Origin: Trichoplusia ni
Taxonomy: Eukaryota; Arthropoda; Insecta; Lepidoptera; Noctuidae
Length of the DNA stretch: 64,000 bases
Assembly (NCBI RefSeq): GCF_003590095.1
Contig: NC_039479.1
Coordinates: 1,922,001-1,986,000, forward strand
Direction: 5' to 3'
This document shows, in pieces, positions 1 through 12,905 of this stretch. Position numbers and translations under genes: made by a program. The first letter of the stretch is position 1. Each line of letters starts with the position of its first letter. The notes under the pieces were generated by a model. That model was not told the DNA's origin, searched no databases, and saw only the letters and a list, made by a program, of their open reading frames with translations.

Positions 1-829
1 AGACAACACGTTTATAGGAAACAAAACTGTATGGTAAATTATCCACGAATATGCAAACGCAAAAAAAAATCCTTAATTAAATCACCTGGCCACACAATCA
101 AAACGGGAAAAATCCTAACAAACATTGAGTGCTCGAATTCAATCCAGTTCTCTAGTTGAATTTTAAGCCCGGGACCGTGTCGGGGCATAATGCCTCGCCC
201 GTGGATCGGCATACGCTAATCCTCGAACGGGTTCGAGTCCCCGGCAAGCACGTACGTACTATTTAGTTAGAAACCGTCCTTCAACGGTCACGTATCTCTG
301 TTTGTTCTACGGATTCTATTAATTGAGCGCCTTTATCGCTATCCATCGCTTCGCTTGAAGAGCGCGCACGTTTTATGTTAGGGATGTTTCTTTTTTGTTT
401 TTATAAGAATAATGTAAGAATTTAATAGTAGATTATGTAGATTAAGTTTAAATATGAATACGGAAACCATTTTTATTGCATATAAGTGCAGCATACCAGT
501 CGTTATTTATGCAGGATAACGGCAAAGGTTTTACGTTCATTGCTGCGTGCACGCAAGTCATGACACTCGTATGCTAATAGACCGTCAATGTAACTTAAAG
601 TAGAGAGCTCGCTAAAGAGATTTATTTCGAATGCTCCCTTTAGTTTTTGTCCCCAATAGGCTTCTGCAGTGATCCAAAATTCACAGATTAAAAACCACCC
701 TTCTTTACATCTGTTATAATTTAAAATAAACTGCGCGAATCGAATCGGCCAACTACACTGTACCCTCGCAAGCGGTGCACTTACGAAACGCAGATTTCAA
801 TGTTTTACGACACGACCAATTTTTCGAGA
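1..829. other. No gene seen
   Basis: AT-rich non-coding sequence. A box B-like gggttcgagtccc near 229-241 is isolated and lacks a partner acceptor stem. Confidence 0.6.
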
Positions 830-1760
830 ACTCCCTTGCCTCCCCGAGCTCGCACTCCAGAGGGCCATTGAGGGGGAGTGGTGGGTGACGCGGGGATCAT
901 AGCATAATGGTCATGTTTTATACCACGGCCCCCCACATTAAGGCGCGGGCCGCGTATAAAACGCGTAATAGAATTTCAGTGACGACTGCCACCCTTGATA
1001 GCGCTTCACTTTACCGGGCATGTAACGATGTTAGCGCCGCGCATGCGCACAGCACACAACACTTATGTCAAAGCACAAGACGTGACAATGGCAACATTGT
1101 GACAAGGATTATAATCTTGTCGCGCTCCCAAGGAATACTCGGAGCCAACATATTGCTGCTTTCTAGCGGTAATATTCGCGAGAGAATTAATTTCGCCAGA
1201 TTAATGACGAAATTAAACTTAATTCCTCCTTAGCCTTAATCAAAATTTTGCATAATTACACTCTTTAACCATAACATCACTACAATTTGTATAATTACGA
1301 GATGACATAAAAGAAAATAAGATCCGCTCGTGTACCTAATTGGAATTTTATGTTAATCTATTTTTGTACAAGCAGACTAGAGTTTCGCACCCCTATTCGA
1401 TTAAAGCTTACTACCCGCACATTTCCCAAGAAACATCCACAAACAAGTGAGTACACAACTACACAAGATGACCGTTCCCGCCAATCAGCGCATAGGAAGT
1501 TTTCCCAGCAGAGGCGTTATGTCCAAACCACCAATGGGGGAGGTTGGCGCCCTCATTGTTATCCAATTACGGCCTCCCGCCTGATAATACGCCGCGAATT
1601 CAAATTAGGATCGGGGAGAGCGGTCGCCGACCCCGCGCTGATCAATCGGTGACCGCGCCCGGCATCGATATGTGGACTCGATCGTCGCACGCGATACTTA
1701 ATCGTTTCCCGCGAGCGATTTTTGTAAATCGAACATTCGAACGCCGTTTTGATTGGGATG
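830..1760. promoter_or_regulatory. CpG-rich promoter-like region
   Basis: GC- and CpG-rich compared with its surroundings. It holds TATAAAA at 955-961, an arthropod initiator TCAGT at 976-980 and a perfect NRF1/Ewg palindrome CGCGCATGCGC at 1038-1048. CCAAT boxes lie near 1480 and 1532, and a TTGGCGCC E2F-like site near 1544. The TATA-initiator spacing (23 bases) is a little short. The transcript, if any, is unknown; it could be the start of the ZSWIM gene or of another gene. Confidence 0.4.
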
Positions 1761-3999
1761 TGATTTGTGAGAGCCGGCTGCGTAATGGCTGCGGATTTTT
1801 TATTTGCAGAAAGTTTGGCAAAGGAAATACGCTACCGGTTCTTGCCGTATTTTATAGGCAGTTTCAATTTTATCTATTTTAGCATTCGGTATAACGATTT
1901 AGTATATATATATACAATTTTAAAGCAACGAATTTTTAAAAAACGTAGATTGGTTTCAAAGCGAAGATGCTACTTGACTCCTTAGATTGGATCAAATCGT
2001 TAGCACATATTACCAAACCTATTAAATTAATTAACAAAATTGTTTTTGAAATACCAAGTCTTATTAAAGTGCAATTAAAATCCCTTTGTATAATTAAGCA
2101 ATAATTTCGATACATCTGTGGGAGCCTGTATGGGGAACACGTTTGCTTCATACAAATCGGACAATAAACGTGTCTTACGAGAAACTGTTACTCGAGGCAT
2201 CATGATCTCTCCATTTTTGGCAACACTTCGGGAAGACGTACAGGTTTTTCGATACAAGTAAGCATGGGAAAGAAGGAAGTTAAGAAAAAGCGATATTCTC
2301 TTAATGCATGCTTTGTCGATAGCGTTTGTAGTACCCAGTGATAGAAAAATAAATATCTTACTTCGAGTTTCTACGAAATGTTAAATATATACAACTAAAA
2401 ACCTATGAAAATGAATCAATGTTTTATCGATAAGAAACAATAACCATCAGAATTTTGTTCAATCGATTGTTTTACTCGATTGATAGGATATTTTTTCTTA
2501 AAAAAAAAAACACAAACGTAAAGAAAATTCAATTCACAGTTAATGATCTGATATTTTTTATATCGAGTCCTGACCGCGGTATCGATACAGTGATACGTCC
2601 GGGGACGTGTAACGGCACGGGGACGTTTCTCACGCCGCGCCGCCATGCTAGCCAGTTGCGGTTTTTGTCGCCTCACTACTGTCACTACCCGGTATTCGAT
2701 TCAGTATTTGAAATTCTGAAATTATTTTTTCTATTTTATATTTCTTATTGCTGTCTGTTCTGTGTCCAGCCTAACGTGTTTACGAAGTATTTTTCAGGAT
2801 GAAATATCTAGCTCTTGGAGTTAAAAAAATAAATTCACCTTTTAAAAGTAAAAAGAACATAACGCCTACAGCGCGATAATCTTTACCCATTTAAAATACA
2901 AAATATGTGAAGTGAAAAGTATATTTCTAATTAAATAAATTATAGATAACAAATTAAGTTTGAATGATTTCAGGGTTTTCGCTATCAAAGTTTTTTCGTA
3001 ACTCGTCATTGTAATGTGGATGACTGCACATTGTTAATACATCAGTGGCGCCGCCTACCGGACATCGCACCTGTTTAGAATTCATTATGAACCCTGCGGC
3101 TTTACATTTCACTTTCAGTAATGGACTAATCATACATACCTATATATAATGTACATCTATTTGACCTTATTAGGGACAAGCTAGATAGAGAAAATTGGAT
3201 GACATTTGGATATGATATTTTGAATTGGATAACTTTTGAAAATGAACTCTGTTTCTACGTAATGAGCGTTCATTTTCAAGAATTTTACTAAATTTATATT
3301 AGCCCAAGCAAGTCCCGACTGTCTCTTAGGAACTATCTCCATACAAAACCCATTGAAGTTTTATATATAATTTTAGGCTCATGTCGATATAGAGAAAGCC
3401 TTCAAGAATTGGACTTGAAGTGTCTCATGTATAAAGACATGACGTGCAAACTTTTCAGAAGTTTTTAATATTTGCCGACATCCTACTTAGTAGGTCCAAA
3501 GCCTTTACTAAAACCTAGCCTGTTGTGGAAATGGGACATCGCTACACAATGCTATGCATTATCTCCCGTCAATAACTAAAACAGATCATTTTAAACCCTC
3601 TTTTAAGAGCTTAAGGTTGACAATCAAATATCTAAAGTTAATATTAGACAGGAATAAATGAACGCCTTCTATGGCTCTTGGAGAATATTCTGCTAATGTT
3701 GACAAAACTATGTCGTTGTGTATGTTTATGTGTATGTCTGTATGCTCTGCAAACGCCAGAGATAGGCTTCTACGAACAAAGACAAAGATAGTTGGTACAG
3801 AATGCACAAACATGCAAGTAATATTATGACCTTAATATAAAAATAAGTAACTATTTTTTGCTCACTATTTATTTATTGTCAGCAGGTATATTTTTCTATA
3901 CAAATCACATAGAAAACACAAGTACTGGCTGCCATACAAGCTTGGAACACTAGATTTTGACACACCTTTCAAACTAATACCTCAAACGACCAACATGTT
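1761..3999. other. No gene seen
   Basis: AT-rich; short ORFs without recognisable families. Includes a CpG patch at about 2,570-2,650 and one palindromic repeat copy (3,522). Confidence 0.6.
3522..3575 (+). repeat. Palindromic 'gtggaaatgagac' repeat, copy
   Basis: ttgtggaaatgggacatcgc and ctacacaatgct fit the half-palindrome of a dispersed family seen also at 9,030, 13,700, 14,565, 19,335, 25,655, 46,540 and 53,164. Confidence 0.45.
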
Positions 4000-4024
4000 T
4001 AACGGCCGCTTTCTATATTCGATC
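4000..4024 (+). repeat. Left terminal inverted repeat of the 3.07-kb transposon
   Basis: Twenty-five bases that match the reverse complement of 7040-7064 without mismatch. Confidence 0.85.
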
Positions 4025-4507
4025 CCGAATCTAAGATTCCGATCAATCCAGATTTTACTCAATCCCTCGATTGAGCTTGAATCTGCATTTCATTAATCGA
4101 TCTCGTCTCGAAATCCATCGAAAAAGAACGGATAGATCGCCCTGCTAAACGTTTTGTTTTACGCATGTGCAGAAAAAGTACTTCAGCGATTATTAATGAG
4201 TAAAATGGTGGCTTTTTTCTTAGAGCTTATCTATTTTATGTATAATCACTAGAAATTGCAAAAAATACAAAAATAAAAGATTGGGAAGTCGTAGCGGACA
4301 AATACTGTAATTCTACCTCAAGATTAGAAAAAGCATAAACGACGATAAACGTTTATTGATGAGCAACGGAACGTCAGTCAATCAAAAAGTTGTCAGTCAG
4401 TTTGACATTAACATAATATATTTTAAAATCGCAAGTTTATTTGTTGTTTGTTTTTCCGATGTCTCAGTTATAGAATAGAATACAGCGGTAATATTCGAGC
4501 GCGTTCA

Positions 4508-5978
4508 GTACCTCTACCATGAGTTGCCATCGAAAACGTCAATGACGTTACTACAGTCGATAGCGTATAAACGCGGTTCGAATAGTTTACAATCGGACTC
4601 ATACCATGAGTTTAAAAAACCTTGACGCGCTCGCTATCGAGAGCTCGATTGTTATTGTAGTATTCGTGTTGTCATACTTGTCATGTTGTCGAACGTGCCT
4701 AACTTCACGTCTTATGTAGTTGTTTCTTTCTAACGTTGCTTAAAAGACAGAGTAAGGTATATATTCCCGAAAAAGCTTCAAATCTACATTAATAATTTCA
4801 TGCAGGACTACGGTAAACTCGATCGAAACCTTATATGAATAACAAAACATAAAAAAATATTGATTTTGAGTCGACAACATATATCCGCAGATTTCGGATT
4901 ATGGAGAATTTCGTTAATTTCCGATGGCAAAAAACAAACCGCTCAAGTCGCCATCTTTGCCGTTGAAGTTTCGCAAAGTGTTTTTTTTTTTAATTATGCG
5001 GTTGATGTAGATATACGAACTCTTTTGATATCACAAATAGATGGACACTTTTCTTATTGCTCTTTTGGGTTTTAGTAATTTTTCATTATGAAATTGAAAG
5101 CGGTGTCGTGGGTACCTAGGAATGGTTATGTGGCGCAACTTTGGGGAGTACCTATGTCTTGCGATTGATCGCGATAGTTTTGTTGAATTGTTTCATATAC
5201 CGATAAACTGTGCATCTATTGAAACTAATATTATGAATGCGAAAATTTATCTGTCTGTCTGTCTCGCTTTCACGCCAATCCTACTGAACCGATTGTATTG
5301 AATTTAAGAGATAGCCTAATGGAAACGGGGACCACCGAACGCTATAAACTGAAGTCCACGTGGACGGAGTCCTGGGCTACAGCTAGTGTTTGAATAATCC
5401 TAATAATTTTAAACTTCATAGAGCATAAAATATTCAGTATATTTTAATGTAATGTAATACTACTTAATGAACTATTAGTTGGGGTGGAGCCCTCTGTGAA
5501 CGCTGACTTATTTCCTTAATAATGAATTTATGTGTGTATGTTTCATTGTAAAAAAGTGACAGCGTGTATTCAATGTAAATTGACTTTTAACTAGTGCAAC
5601 TTGATTTTAAATACTCTCTTGCCGACATGATTCTCACAAGAAATACTCAAAACTAAACAATTACTATAAACCGAATACCGTTTCACACCTTGTTTAGCAA
5701 GTGAGTTACTTAACTACAATCGTAATGGTATTTGTCGATACCATCTGTCAAATTCGTGACTCATGGTACCGTTTTCTTAGAGAAACCACCGCAAAACGTT
5801 ACGCGCTCGCTACTCGCTGTCGAAGACGTTTTGAATGTTTCGATAGGTTTTATTTGTCAACTCATACTACCGATTTTAGTTTGTCAAGTGACCGCTAGGG
5901 GCGCTGTACATTTTGTCATAGATATTTTTTACGCAGACGCTAGCGAGCCCGGTCGCTCAAAACTCATGGTAGAGGTAC
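4508..5978. repeat. Inner 18-bp perfect inverted repeat within the transposon
   Basis: gtacctctaccatgagtt at 4508-4525 is exactly inverted at 5961-5978. A shorter accatgagt copy occurs near 4604. This suggests a second element nested inside the first, about 1.47 kb between these points. Confidence 0.5.
5228..5395 (+). repeat. Lepidopteran 3'-type repeat ending in gctacagctagt
   Basis: Contains atgaatgcgaaaatttatct, a tgtctgtctgtct run, ccgattgtattgaa and a final gctacagctagt, words typical of a very common lepidopteran non-autonomous repeat. It is inserted within the 3.07-kb transposon. Confidence 0.6.
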
Positions 5979-6330
5979 AGAATAAGTTCACGCGCCATCT
6001 GTACAAGAAACTGTATGGGGTGTATCCTTTCTACCTACTCATGGATCCCACTCTATTCTGGGCATGGTTTGCAATAATCAACTGTATATGAGACGGGAGG
6101 CTGCACTGGTCGTCTACTTGGTGAAGGTGCTTCGTGGAGTGGAGAATCATCCGGAAGTATTGCAGCGCTTGAGTGTGTGTACCGGACCGCTACGTTTGGC
6201 GGCGGCGAAGCCCGCACCTACTGATAATTCCTACAGCGAGAATATATTTGCTCGCCAAAGCACCTCTTACAAGAGCTCTCCACACCACCAACTTCTTCAA
6301 AATCAGACTGACGTGTTTATGTGTTTTTAA
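5966..6330 (+). pseudogene. Coding-like fragment inside the transposon, weakly like hamartin (TSC1)
   Basis: The plus strand reads VQNKFTRHLYKKLYGVYPFY in one frame to about 6062. In the next frame it reads VYLVKVLRGVENHPEVLQRL onward to a TAA at 6328-6330. The LYGVYP and V..HPE pieces recall the TSC1 segment with 'LYGMYP' and 'VR.HPEL', in the right order. The frame change, lack of flanking exons and location inside an inverted-repeat element suggest a captured or processed fragment. The match is from memory of short motifs and is weak. Confidence 0.25.
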
Positions 6331-6639
6331 TAATGTAATGTGTTTCAATTTTTGTTTAGTTTAAGTTCTTTGCTGTCGCATTAGGGTAAACCCTGTAATG
6401 ATACTTCATGATTTTAAATAAATAAATCAAAACGAGAATATTATATTCGTTATCTATTCATTCCAGTATTACAGATATTGGTAAAAGTGTACTTAGTACA
6501 CAAAAACTATAATACCGAAAGCAAAAAAGTTTAAGCGTCAGCTTATGCTTAGCAATCCAAAAGAATTACTGAGCGCTGGTCTTCAGCTTAAATCCTTGAC
6601 CCCCGTTTACAAGTAAAGTACAGAACAACCACTCGATAC

Positions 6640-6768
6640 CTACATCACAATCACAATTACAAATTTTAAGGACAGAGTTTGTTCTACTTCGCTGTCACTA
6701 CTATCCCAGTCCAATAGCTGAGCTAATACTTCAAGATCGCTATCACTATCACTTGAAAATATTTCCAT
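6640..6768 (-). pseudogene. Possible remnant of a Harbinger-type transposase N-terminus
   Basis: From Met at 6768 the minus strand encodes MEIFSSDSDSDLEVLAQ, a second acidic patch LLDWDSSDSEVEQ, then a stop after about 42 codons. Acidic Ser/Asp starts are common in PIF/Harbinger proteins. The position just inside the right inverted repeat, reading inward, fits. No DDE core follows, so this is at most a remnant. Confidence 0.35.
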
Positions 6769-7039
6769 TTTAACAGATTTCTCATTACAATCCGTAAAAA
6801 ATTGGGGATCGCAATTATAGATCAAAAACGTCAAAAATCGATTTGTCAAAACCAGAGATCGGTTATAGAAAACGCATAACTGTCACTTTCATACAAATAC
6901 CAATCTAAAATCTCGATCCGCCCTCCCAAAGATAGATTGAAGAAAAAGATCGAGAAAACGATCCATGGATCGGTTATAGAAACACTAAAAGTTGAAAATG
7001 GATTCAAATGTCAATCTCGATCCGTAAATTAGGGATTGA

Positions 7040-7064
7040 GATCGAATATAGAAAGCGGCCGTTA
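7040..7064 (-). repeat. Right terminal inverted repeat of the 3.07-kb transposon
   Basis: Exact inverted partner of 4000-4024. Confidence 0.85.
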
Positions 7065-7436
7065 GTCAAAAGAAAAAATAAGCACTGAAATCCTCCTTTG
7101 AACGTTCTTATCCGAGAATATGTCTATTTTATCATTAAGTTTTTTTAATACCATGCCTCGAAACGAAGATTAAAATTAACTAGATATACGTATGATATAA
7201 ACTCATTATTAATGTAATTAATATTATTATTCCATTTATTTCAGGTAAGTTGGGGAACACCGATGAGATCACAGTCACACATCCTTCCTGTTACAACTAG
7301 TATGTATGTACCTATATTTAAGTTAAAAGCAAAATCAGAAATCCAACCGCAGTGAGCTAGCATAGTGATTAGTGCTCAAACCTTCTCCATACTATTAACT
7401 ATGTACTATATATCTCTAGATAATATACATATAAGA

Positions 7437-7725
7437 CTAGCTGCTGCCCGCGACTTTGTCCGCGTGGTTAGAAGATATAAGTTAGGGATTTTTGAACGGA
7501 AGATGAATAAATGAATAATTTTCCCTGTTTTTTCCACATTTTCCATTGTATTTTCGCTCCTATTGGTCGCAGCGTGATGGTATATAGCCTAAAACCTGCT
7601 TCGATGAATGGCCTATTCAACACAAAAAATTTGAAATTAAACCAGTAGTTCCAGAGATTAGCGCGTTCAGACAAACAAACAAGTTCTCCAGCTTTATATA
7701 TTAGTGAGTATAGAAGTATAGATAT
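7437..7725 (-). repeat. Copy 1 of a 270-290 bp lepidopteran repeat
   Basis: Starts ctagctgctgcccgcgactt and ends ttatatattagtg..atagat. It shares cgctcctattggtcgcagcg and atagcctaaaacctgc with copies at 12,640 and 58,025. Confidence 0.75.
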
Positions 7726-10700
7726 ATACATCACTAAATGATCAATGAAGCACAGACGTAAAACCTCTATTGTGGCTACCACCTCTTAAAGCAAAATAAT
7801 TGAAGTTGTGGAAAAGAGACCATGTAGAGCGCTGACATGCTTCCATATCTGCACAAATCCTGATGGAATCACCATTTTCAATTACTATACTATTGTACAT
7901 AATAACAATAGTGCTTGCAATCACACCCCTACTGGGTATTACTCCTACCAACTCCTAGTAGACGAAATTAACAATCATAGAACCATTTTCTTAGTAGAGA
8001 ACCGAAATAATTGTTAACTGAGTTAAAATTTAAGTATCACAAAGCTGTCCCATTTTTTTTTCAAGAATACTATGAGAATAAATTTAATTAAAAATACCAA
8101 ACATTAACTTCATCTTGTTATATTGATAAAAAACTAACAATACGTGTAATAAACGGGTTCCGTTTAATCAATCCATCAATCATTCAAGTGATTGACTCCT
8201 AATGTCATTTAAATCATCAATCGATGTGATCCACGCATGTTTTCCCTTCGTCAGCCGTTGCCATGGTTACAATATGTTGTTAAAAATAACAAAGCTCATG
8301 TATGTAGATATTTAGTATAACTATATTTTGAATTGTTATCAGCTAAGTTGAATCAAAAGTCAAAAATGTCAATGGAAAGCTGATAGACCAACTTTAATTC
8401 CCAAAAATCTTTTCGTATTGTTAATTTTAGTAGTAGTTATGACACTAAATACATTTAAGGCTGTATACATTCGAGTTCATTGTCTTCAAAGTCTTGGTGA
8501 GCGTTGCCAGCACAAAAAATTCTAAGGTCATTTACGCAACTGGCAACACTTTTTATCGATTCGTTCGCACGTATTTAAGTATTTATTGACGGATTAAATC
8601 ACGGTTGATTGAAGTTTAAGTAATTGAACGAAGTTTTTTTGGCTTACATTATACCGCGAATGAATGGTGTAAAGTTTGGATGTATTAATCACGTCAGTAC
8701 CACAATTGCTTGTAGATATTGTTTTATGTGTATAAGTTTGACTTACAAGCGTGAGGCTAGCCCATAACCCGAAGACATACTAGATACAGAGTTTCTAACT
8801 TTATATTTTATTATAACACTTATACATACAGTATACATTAATTTTTAAATGGTGAATTTTGAACTTTGCTTAGTAATTTAGAAGTAAAACATAAAAAACC
8901 TTAACCTTAACTTCTATTTGTGATCTGTATTTTACTAGTTTCTGTAAAAGTGTGTTTTGTCTGCCGCAAAGCGAATTTTTGTCCAAGATGTCCACTCCTA
9001 GGTCTGTTAAAGTAAAACAGTTTGTGGAAGAAAGCTGCTGCTCTACGCCGTGTAGCGTGCCGTCTCTCTACCACAACTGCAACAGTCTTACATAAAGTGG
9101 TAGACACCTTCTGGTATCACTTACCTGTCGGTTAAAATGTTATGTATACAAATTAGCCCCCCAACGGCCTCAATTGCTTGCGGTCTGCCGTCAGCTGCGA
9201 CAATTTAGCGGCCTATCCCCTTTTCCAGCTATTGCGAGTCACTAAGATATTATCACTAATATAATGACCCATTATCATATAAGGGGCGACGTCTATCTGT
9301 TACCAAGACTTGGCCACATCTGGCCCGCATTTGTATGTCCAGAAGTTTTTGTTATTTCTTGCTTTGACCACATTGGGCCGTATTCGTGTTGAATATTATA
9401 TGTACGGTTGCAGCTATGTGGGTAGGATATGTAAAAAACCTATAATTTGTATGAAAATTGTGTCACGTTTGGGAATATTACAAGCATGTTGTATTTACCC
9501 TTAAAAATCTATTTTATTTTTATTTTTTAACATCATGAAAGAAACTTTTGCCATTTTAACTAATTCAAACTAAATGAGTGAGAGAACTATTCATAGAAAT
9601 AACAGTCCAAATAAAAGTCCATGATCTAGCGTCTTAAAACCGTAGAACATGAAGCAAGAGCTATCGACAGCCTTGCCGTAGCCATGAAGTCACAAAAAAT
9701 AAGCCTTGGTATTTAAAACGAAAAACTTTACAAAAAGAAAGAAAGCTGGGCTCGGAATACAGTTAGGCAACTTAATAAAAAACGTTTGTCCTAAAAACTT
9801 ACTGTTGACGCCTACTACTGTATTGTATTTATTTAGAAAACTATAGCGAATATCTGAGTTCAGAGGTGTTTGTGAAATGCTTCTGGCATCTGTCTTTACT
9901 ACCCAGCCCTTACAGATAAATCCATTCTCTCTAAAAATACCAGCCAAAGTTGTTCAACTCAGAAACTGTCTCAAAAACAACAGCCCTTATAAACGTTCCT
10001 AAATAACATATGCAAAAAGATAATGACTTCATAATAAACAAATGTGTGCACAATACAAAGAAATACTTCGCTACGAGTCATTAGCGGCAACTCTTTCTGT
10101 CCGTAGGAAACGCAAGCCAACCGCGGCCCTTGATCAGCCGTTGTAAAAAGCATTTGCAAAAAGCATTCGCTAGTAATAAATTTGTACGTCCGGAAATTGT
10201 TTAGCATACGACTAATGTGCGCCGGTTTGCGTTTTGCCGCATTTACAACCATTTAATGGTAAGAGTTACATTGGAGGGAAAAAGTGACAGCTGTCATGCG
10301 GGCCCACCGCCATCTTGGCGTCTTGACTATTTAAAAAGAAATGAACTTGTCAACCTTTGCTACTTGATGACTGATTAGAGTTGAGTTATTAAGAAGTCGT
10401 TAATGCCGCTTGCCGTCGTAAATAATATAGCTCTCGATATTAATAATGAGCGACATATTATATTATACGTAAAACTTTATGACGTTGTTATGTTTAATGC
10501 TCTCGTTAATCTAAGGTGCGAGTGAGTTAGTGCAATTTTTATAGACATATTTTGTTATGACTCCGTAGCTTAAGTATGGCGGACCAGACATTTTTTAAAA
10601 TTGAGAATACAATCTCTCGCATATGATCGCTTCGTTAAACCTTCTTTCATATTGCAAAGTAAAATAACGATAACTATAGCTTTCTCCCAAAACTCGAATT

Positions 10701-12639
10701 TCGAGTAAAGACAATATCCTAAAGCAAACATGGCGCCCGTTAAGATGCGTTCAAACGTCGCGTCGGAACAAAGGGCACGTTCGGAATACGTGTTAAGTGC
10801 TAATAGACTTCCGGCACCTGTAAAGCAGGTGCGTTAGCGATTGCGATTCGGAACGCACTCGACACGCCTACACGTGATATTGGATTCATTTCGTAGGAAG
10901 CCTTTGTGGATATAGAGCCCTTATTGCAGAGTTGTTTTGCGGAGAGCTGATAAATTCCTTTGAGAAATGACTTTTGAACGTACTGAATCAAAGACACAGG
11001 TTACATTCTCATTATTGTAGCTTTGTTACTAGTGAAACAATTGAAACTCATCGCATTTCTATCTTCGCCAAAAGCGGTACAAAAACAGTTGAACAGCTTT
11101 GGTGAGAATATCCTAAAATACATCTTTTAGCAAGTCATTGTAATTATATCTATTACTTTGATCCATTTTTATGTAACCAATTTTTAAGGCAAATAACTCA
11201 GCCAATAGCCATAATCTTGAAATATGTACAGTTATATTACAATTAATTGATTCAGGAGTAGATTGGACAAAAAGGGTCACATCTCAGCAGATCTAAGTTT
11301 GAAACAGATCAAAACAGTCCAGTATACGAACAAACTCTTTAGTTTTATCACGGATTATGTTGATTTAACGGCCAATGATATATGGCACCAAATCGCATGG
11401 AAATATCCTTAACTGCCTCTTGCAAGGCAACTTTCCAACTGCGACAAAATCCATAGCCGCTGAACTGTTTCCAATAAACACCAAAACTAACTTTCTCTTC
11501 GTAACATTATGGGTTAATTATAACCTGAGATACTGGTACGGTAATTTAATTAATAACTGAATATATAAACTTAACTGTTTACGTGAATATTGAAATATTC
11601 AATTTGGTATTAAATTTTACCTGTTTTTTTATCACTCTGCGGTAAAAGCCCCTGGTGTGTGTATTCGTGTTTTGTCTCGTTTTTCTGACTAACTCTGATG
11701 GTTTCATAAGTCTTGTAGTTTTCAATTCCTTAATTGTTTTTAATTCCTTACTATTAACCCTACAGTTTTTTTATCTCTTCTTTTTCCGTGACTCTCATTT
11801 CAATTATATAATGATTATCCAGTATCCACGATAGGCTTTCAGAACATTTCCAGCTCTTTATGCTTTCTGGCAATTTTATCGTTATATGCTGGTAAGTTTT
11901 ACCATTTAAAGTCTGAAAATCCCACTCAAACCAAATTGTGAGGAGTGATTAAATTTCTCATCCGAAAAAAGCGTCTCTGTGTTTCATATGGTTACAGATC
12001 ATGCGACTGACCGAAAAGCATTAATTCCAATTTTCAAGCTCTCTTAGTTGGTAAAATAAATATGCTTATAGAAGGAATACTAGTCTAAAGATCTGTCATA
12101 TTAATTTCTTCATATAAAACAGCTACCGTGTCGTGCAGGCATAAACACGGCAACTTGTTTGAACATGTTTGCATGCAAATCCAGGAATTAGAGGAACTAG
12201 ATTGTATCACCTGCTGGCGTTTCCACGTATATTTACAATGTCTTTAAGTCCTGGTATGCGGGTATCGGCAGGACTCGAGCTGGCTGTTGGCAAGGGAACT
12301 GCTCTAGGTATCGATTTTGTTAGGATTTTGCCGCTTTTTATTTGTATAGTCCTAGTTTTAGGCATAGATTATTCTTTTCTCTTTGTTCTTACTCTACAAT
12401 TAGTGCCATAATAACTAGTTCTGTTATACTGGCCTACTGTATTCTACAAACAAATTCTTGTTTTCCTTCAGGGGGTCAAAACTATTCAGATTAGTAAAAT
12501 TATTACTTGAAAAGCTCTTTTATGTTTACTTACTTCGGTCCACTCTTTCAGTAGATTTATGTAAGAAACATACTCATAACTATGTGAACTTCCTGTTTAT
12601 GATTTCTAAGCTACATACAAAATAAAACGCTCCTCAATA
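7726..12639. other. No gene seen
   Basis: AT-rich intronic or intergenic sequence with scattered repeat pieces. A small GC-rich patch near 10,270-10,320 contains gccatcttggcg. No ORF shows a known domain. Confidence 0.6.
9005..9110. repeat. Palindromic 'gtggaaatgagac' repeat, copy
   Basis: gctgctctacgccgtgtagc and gtctctctaccacaactgca match the inverted half of the family. Confidence 0.45.
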
Positions 12640-12905
12640 TACCTTAGCTGTTGCCCGCGACTTCGTCCCCGTGGGTAAAAGAAATAAGTTATGATTTACA
12701 TATACCTGCCCTGTTTTTTTTCACATTTTCCATTGAATCTTCGCTCCTATTAGTCGCAGCGTGATGGTTTATAGCCTAAAGCCTTTCTCGTTGAATGGTC
12801 TTTTCAACACAAAAAGATTTTTTCAATTTGGACCAGTAGTTCCTGAGATTAGCGCGTTCAAACAAACAAACTCTTCAGCTTTATATATTAGTATAGATAT
12901 AGATA
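12640..12905 (-). repeat. Copy 2 of the 270-290 bp lepidopteran repeat
   Basis: tagctgttgcccgcgacttc to ttatatattagtatagatat. Very close to the copy at 58,025, so both are relatively young. Confidence 0.75.

Larger units (their letters stand above)
4000..7064. mobile_element. DNA transposon with perfect 25-bp terminal inverted repeats, PIF/Harbinger-like, decayed
   Basis: The left end (4000-4024, taacggccgctttctatatt plus cgatc) and the right end (7040-7064) are exact inverted copies, 25 of 25 bases. Subterminal sequence on both sides is rich in gatcgag and aatccc motifs. The flanks show taa at the left and tta at the right, which suggests a TWA target of the PIF/Harbinger type, but the two copies are not identical. 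A minus-strand ORF near the right end begins with an acidic Ser/Asp run, as Harbinger transposases often do. No intact transposase frame exists, so the copy is non-autonomous or broken. A second inverted repeat and a host-like fragment lie inside. Confidence 0.75.

Noticed and set aside
175..260. tRNA gene suggested by gggttcgagtccc
   Set aside because: The T-arm stem pairs poorly, and no matching acceptor stem or clear box A is present. More likely a repeat fragment.
1350..1882. ORFs of 100-112 codons in the left CpG region
   Set aside because: Composition follows the DNA and no family is recognised. Better explained as promoter sequence.
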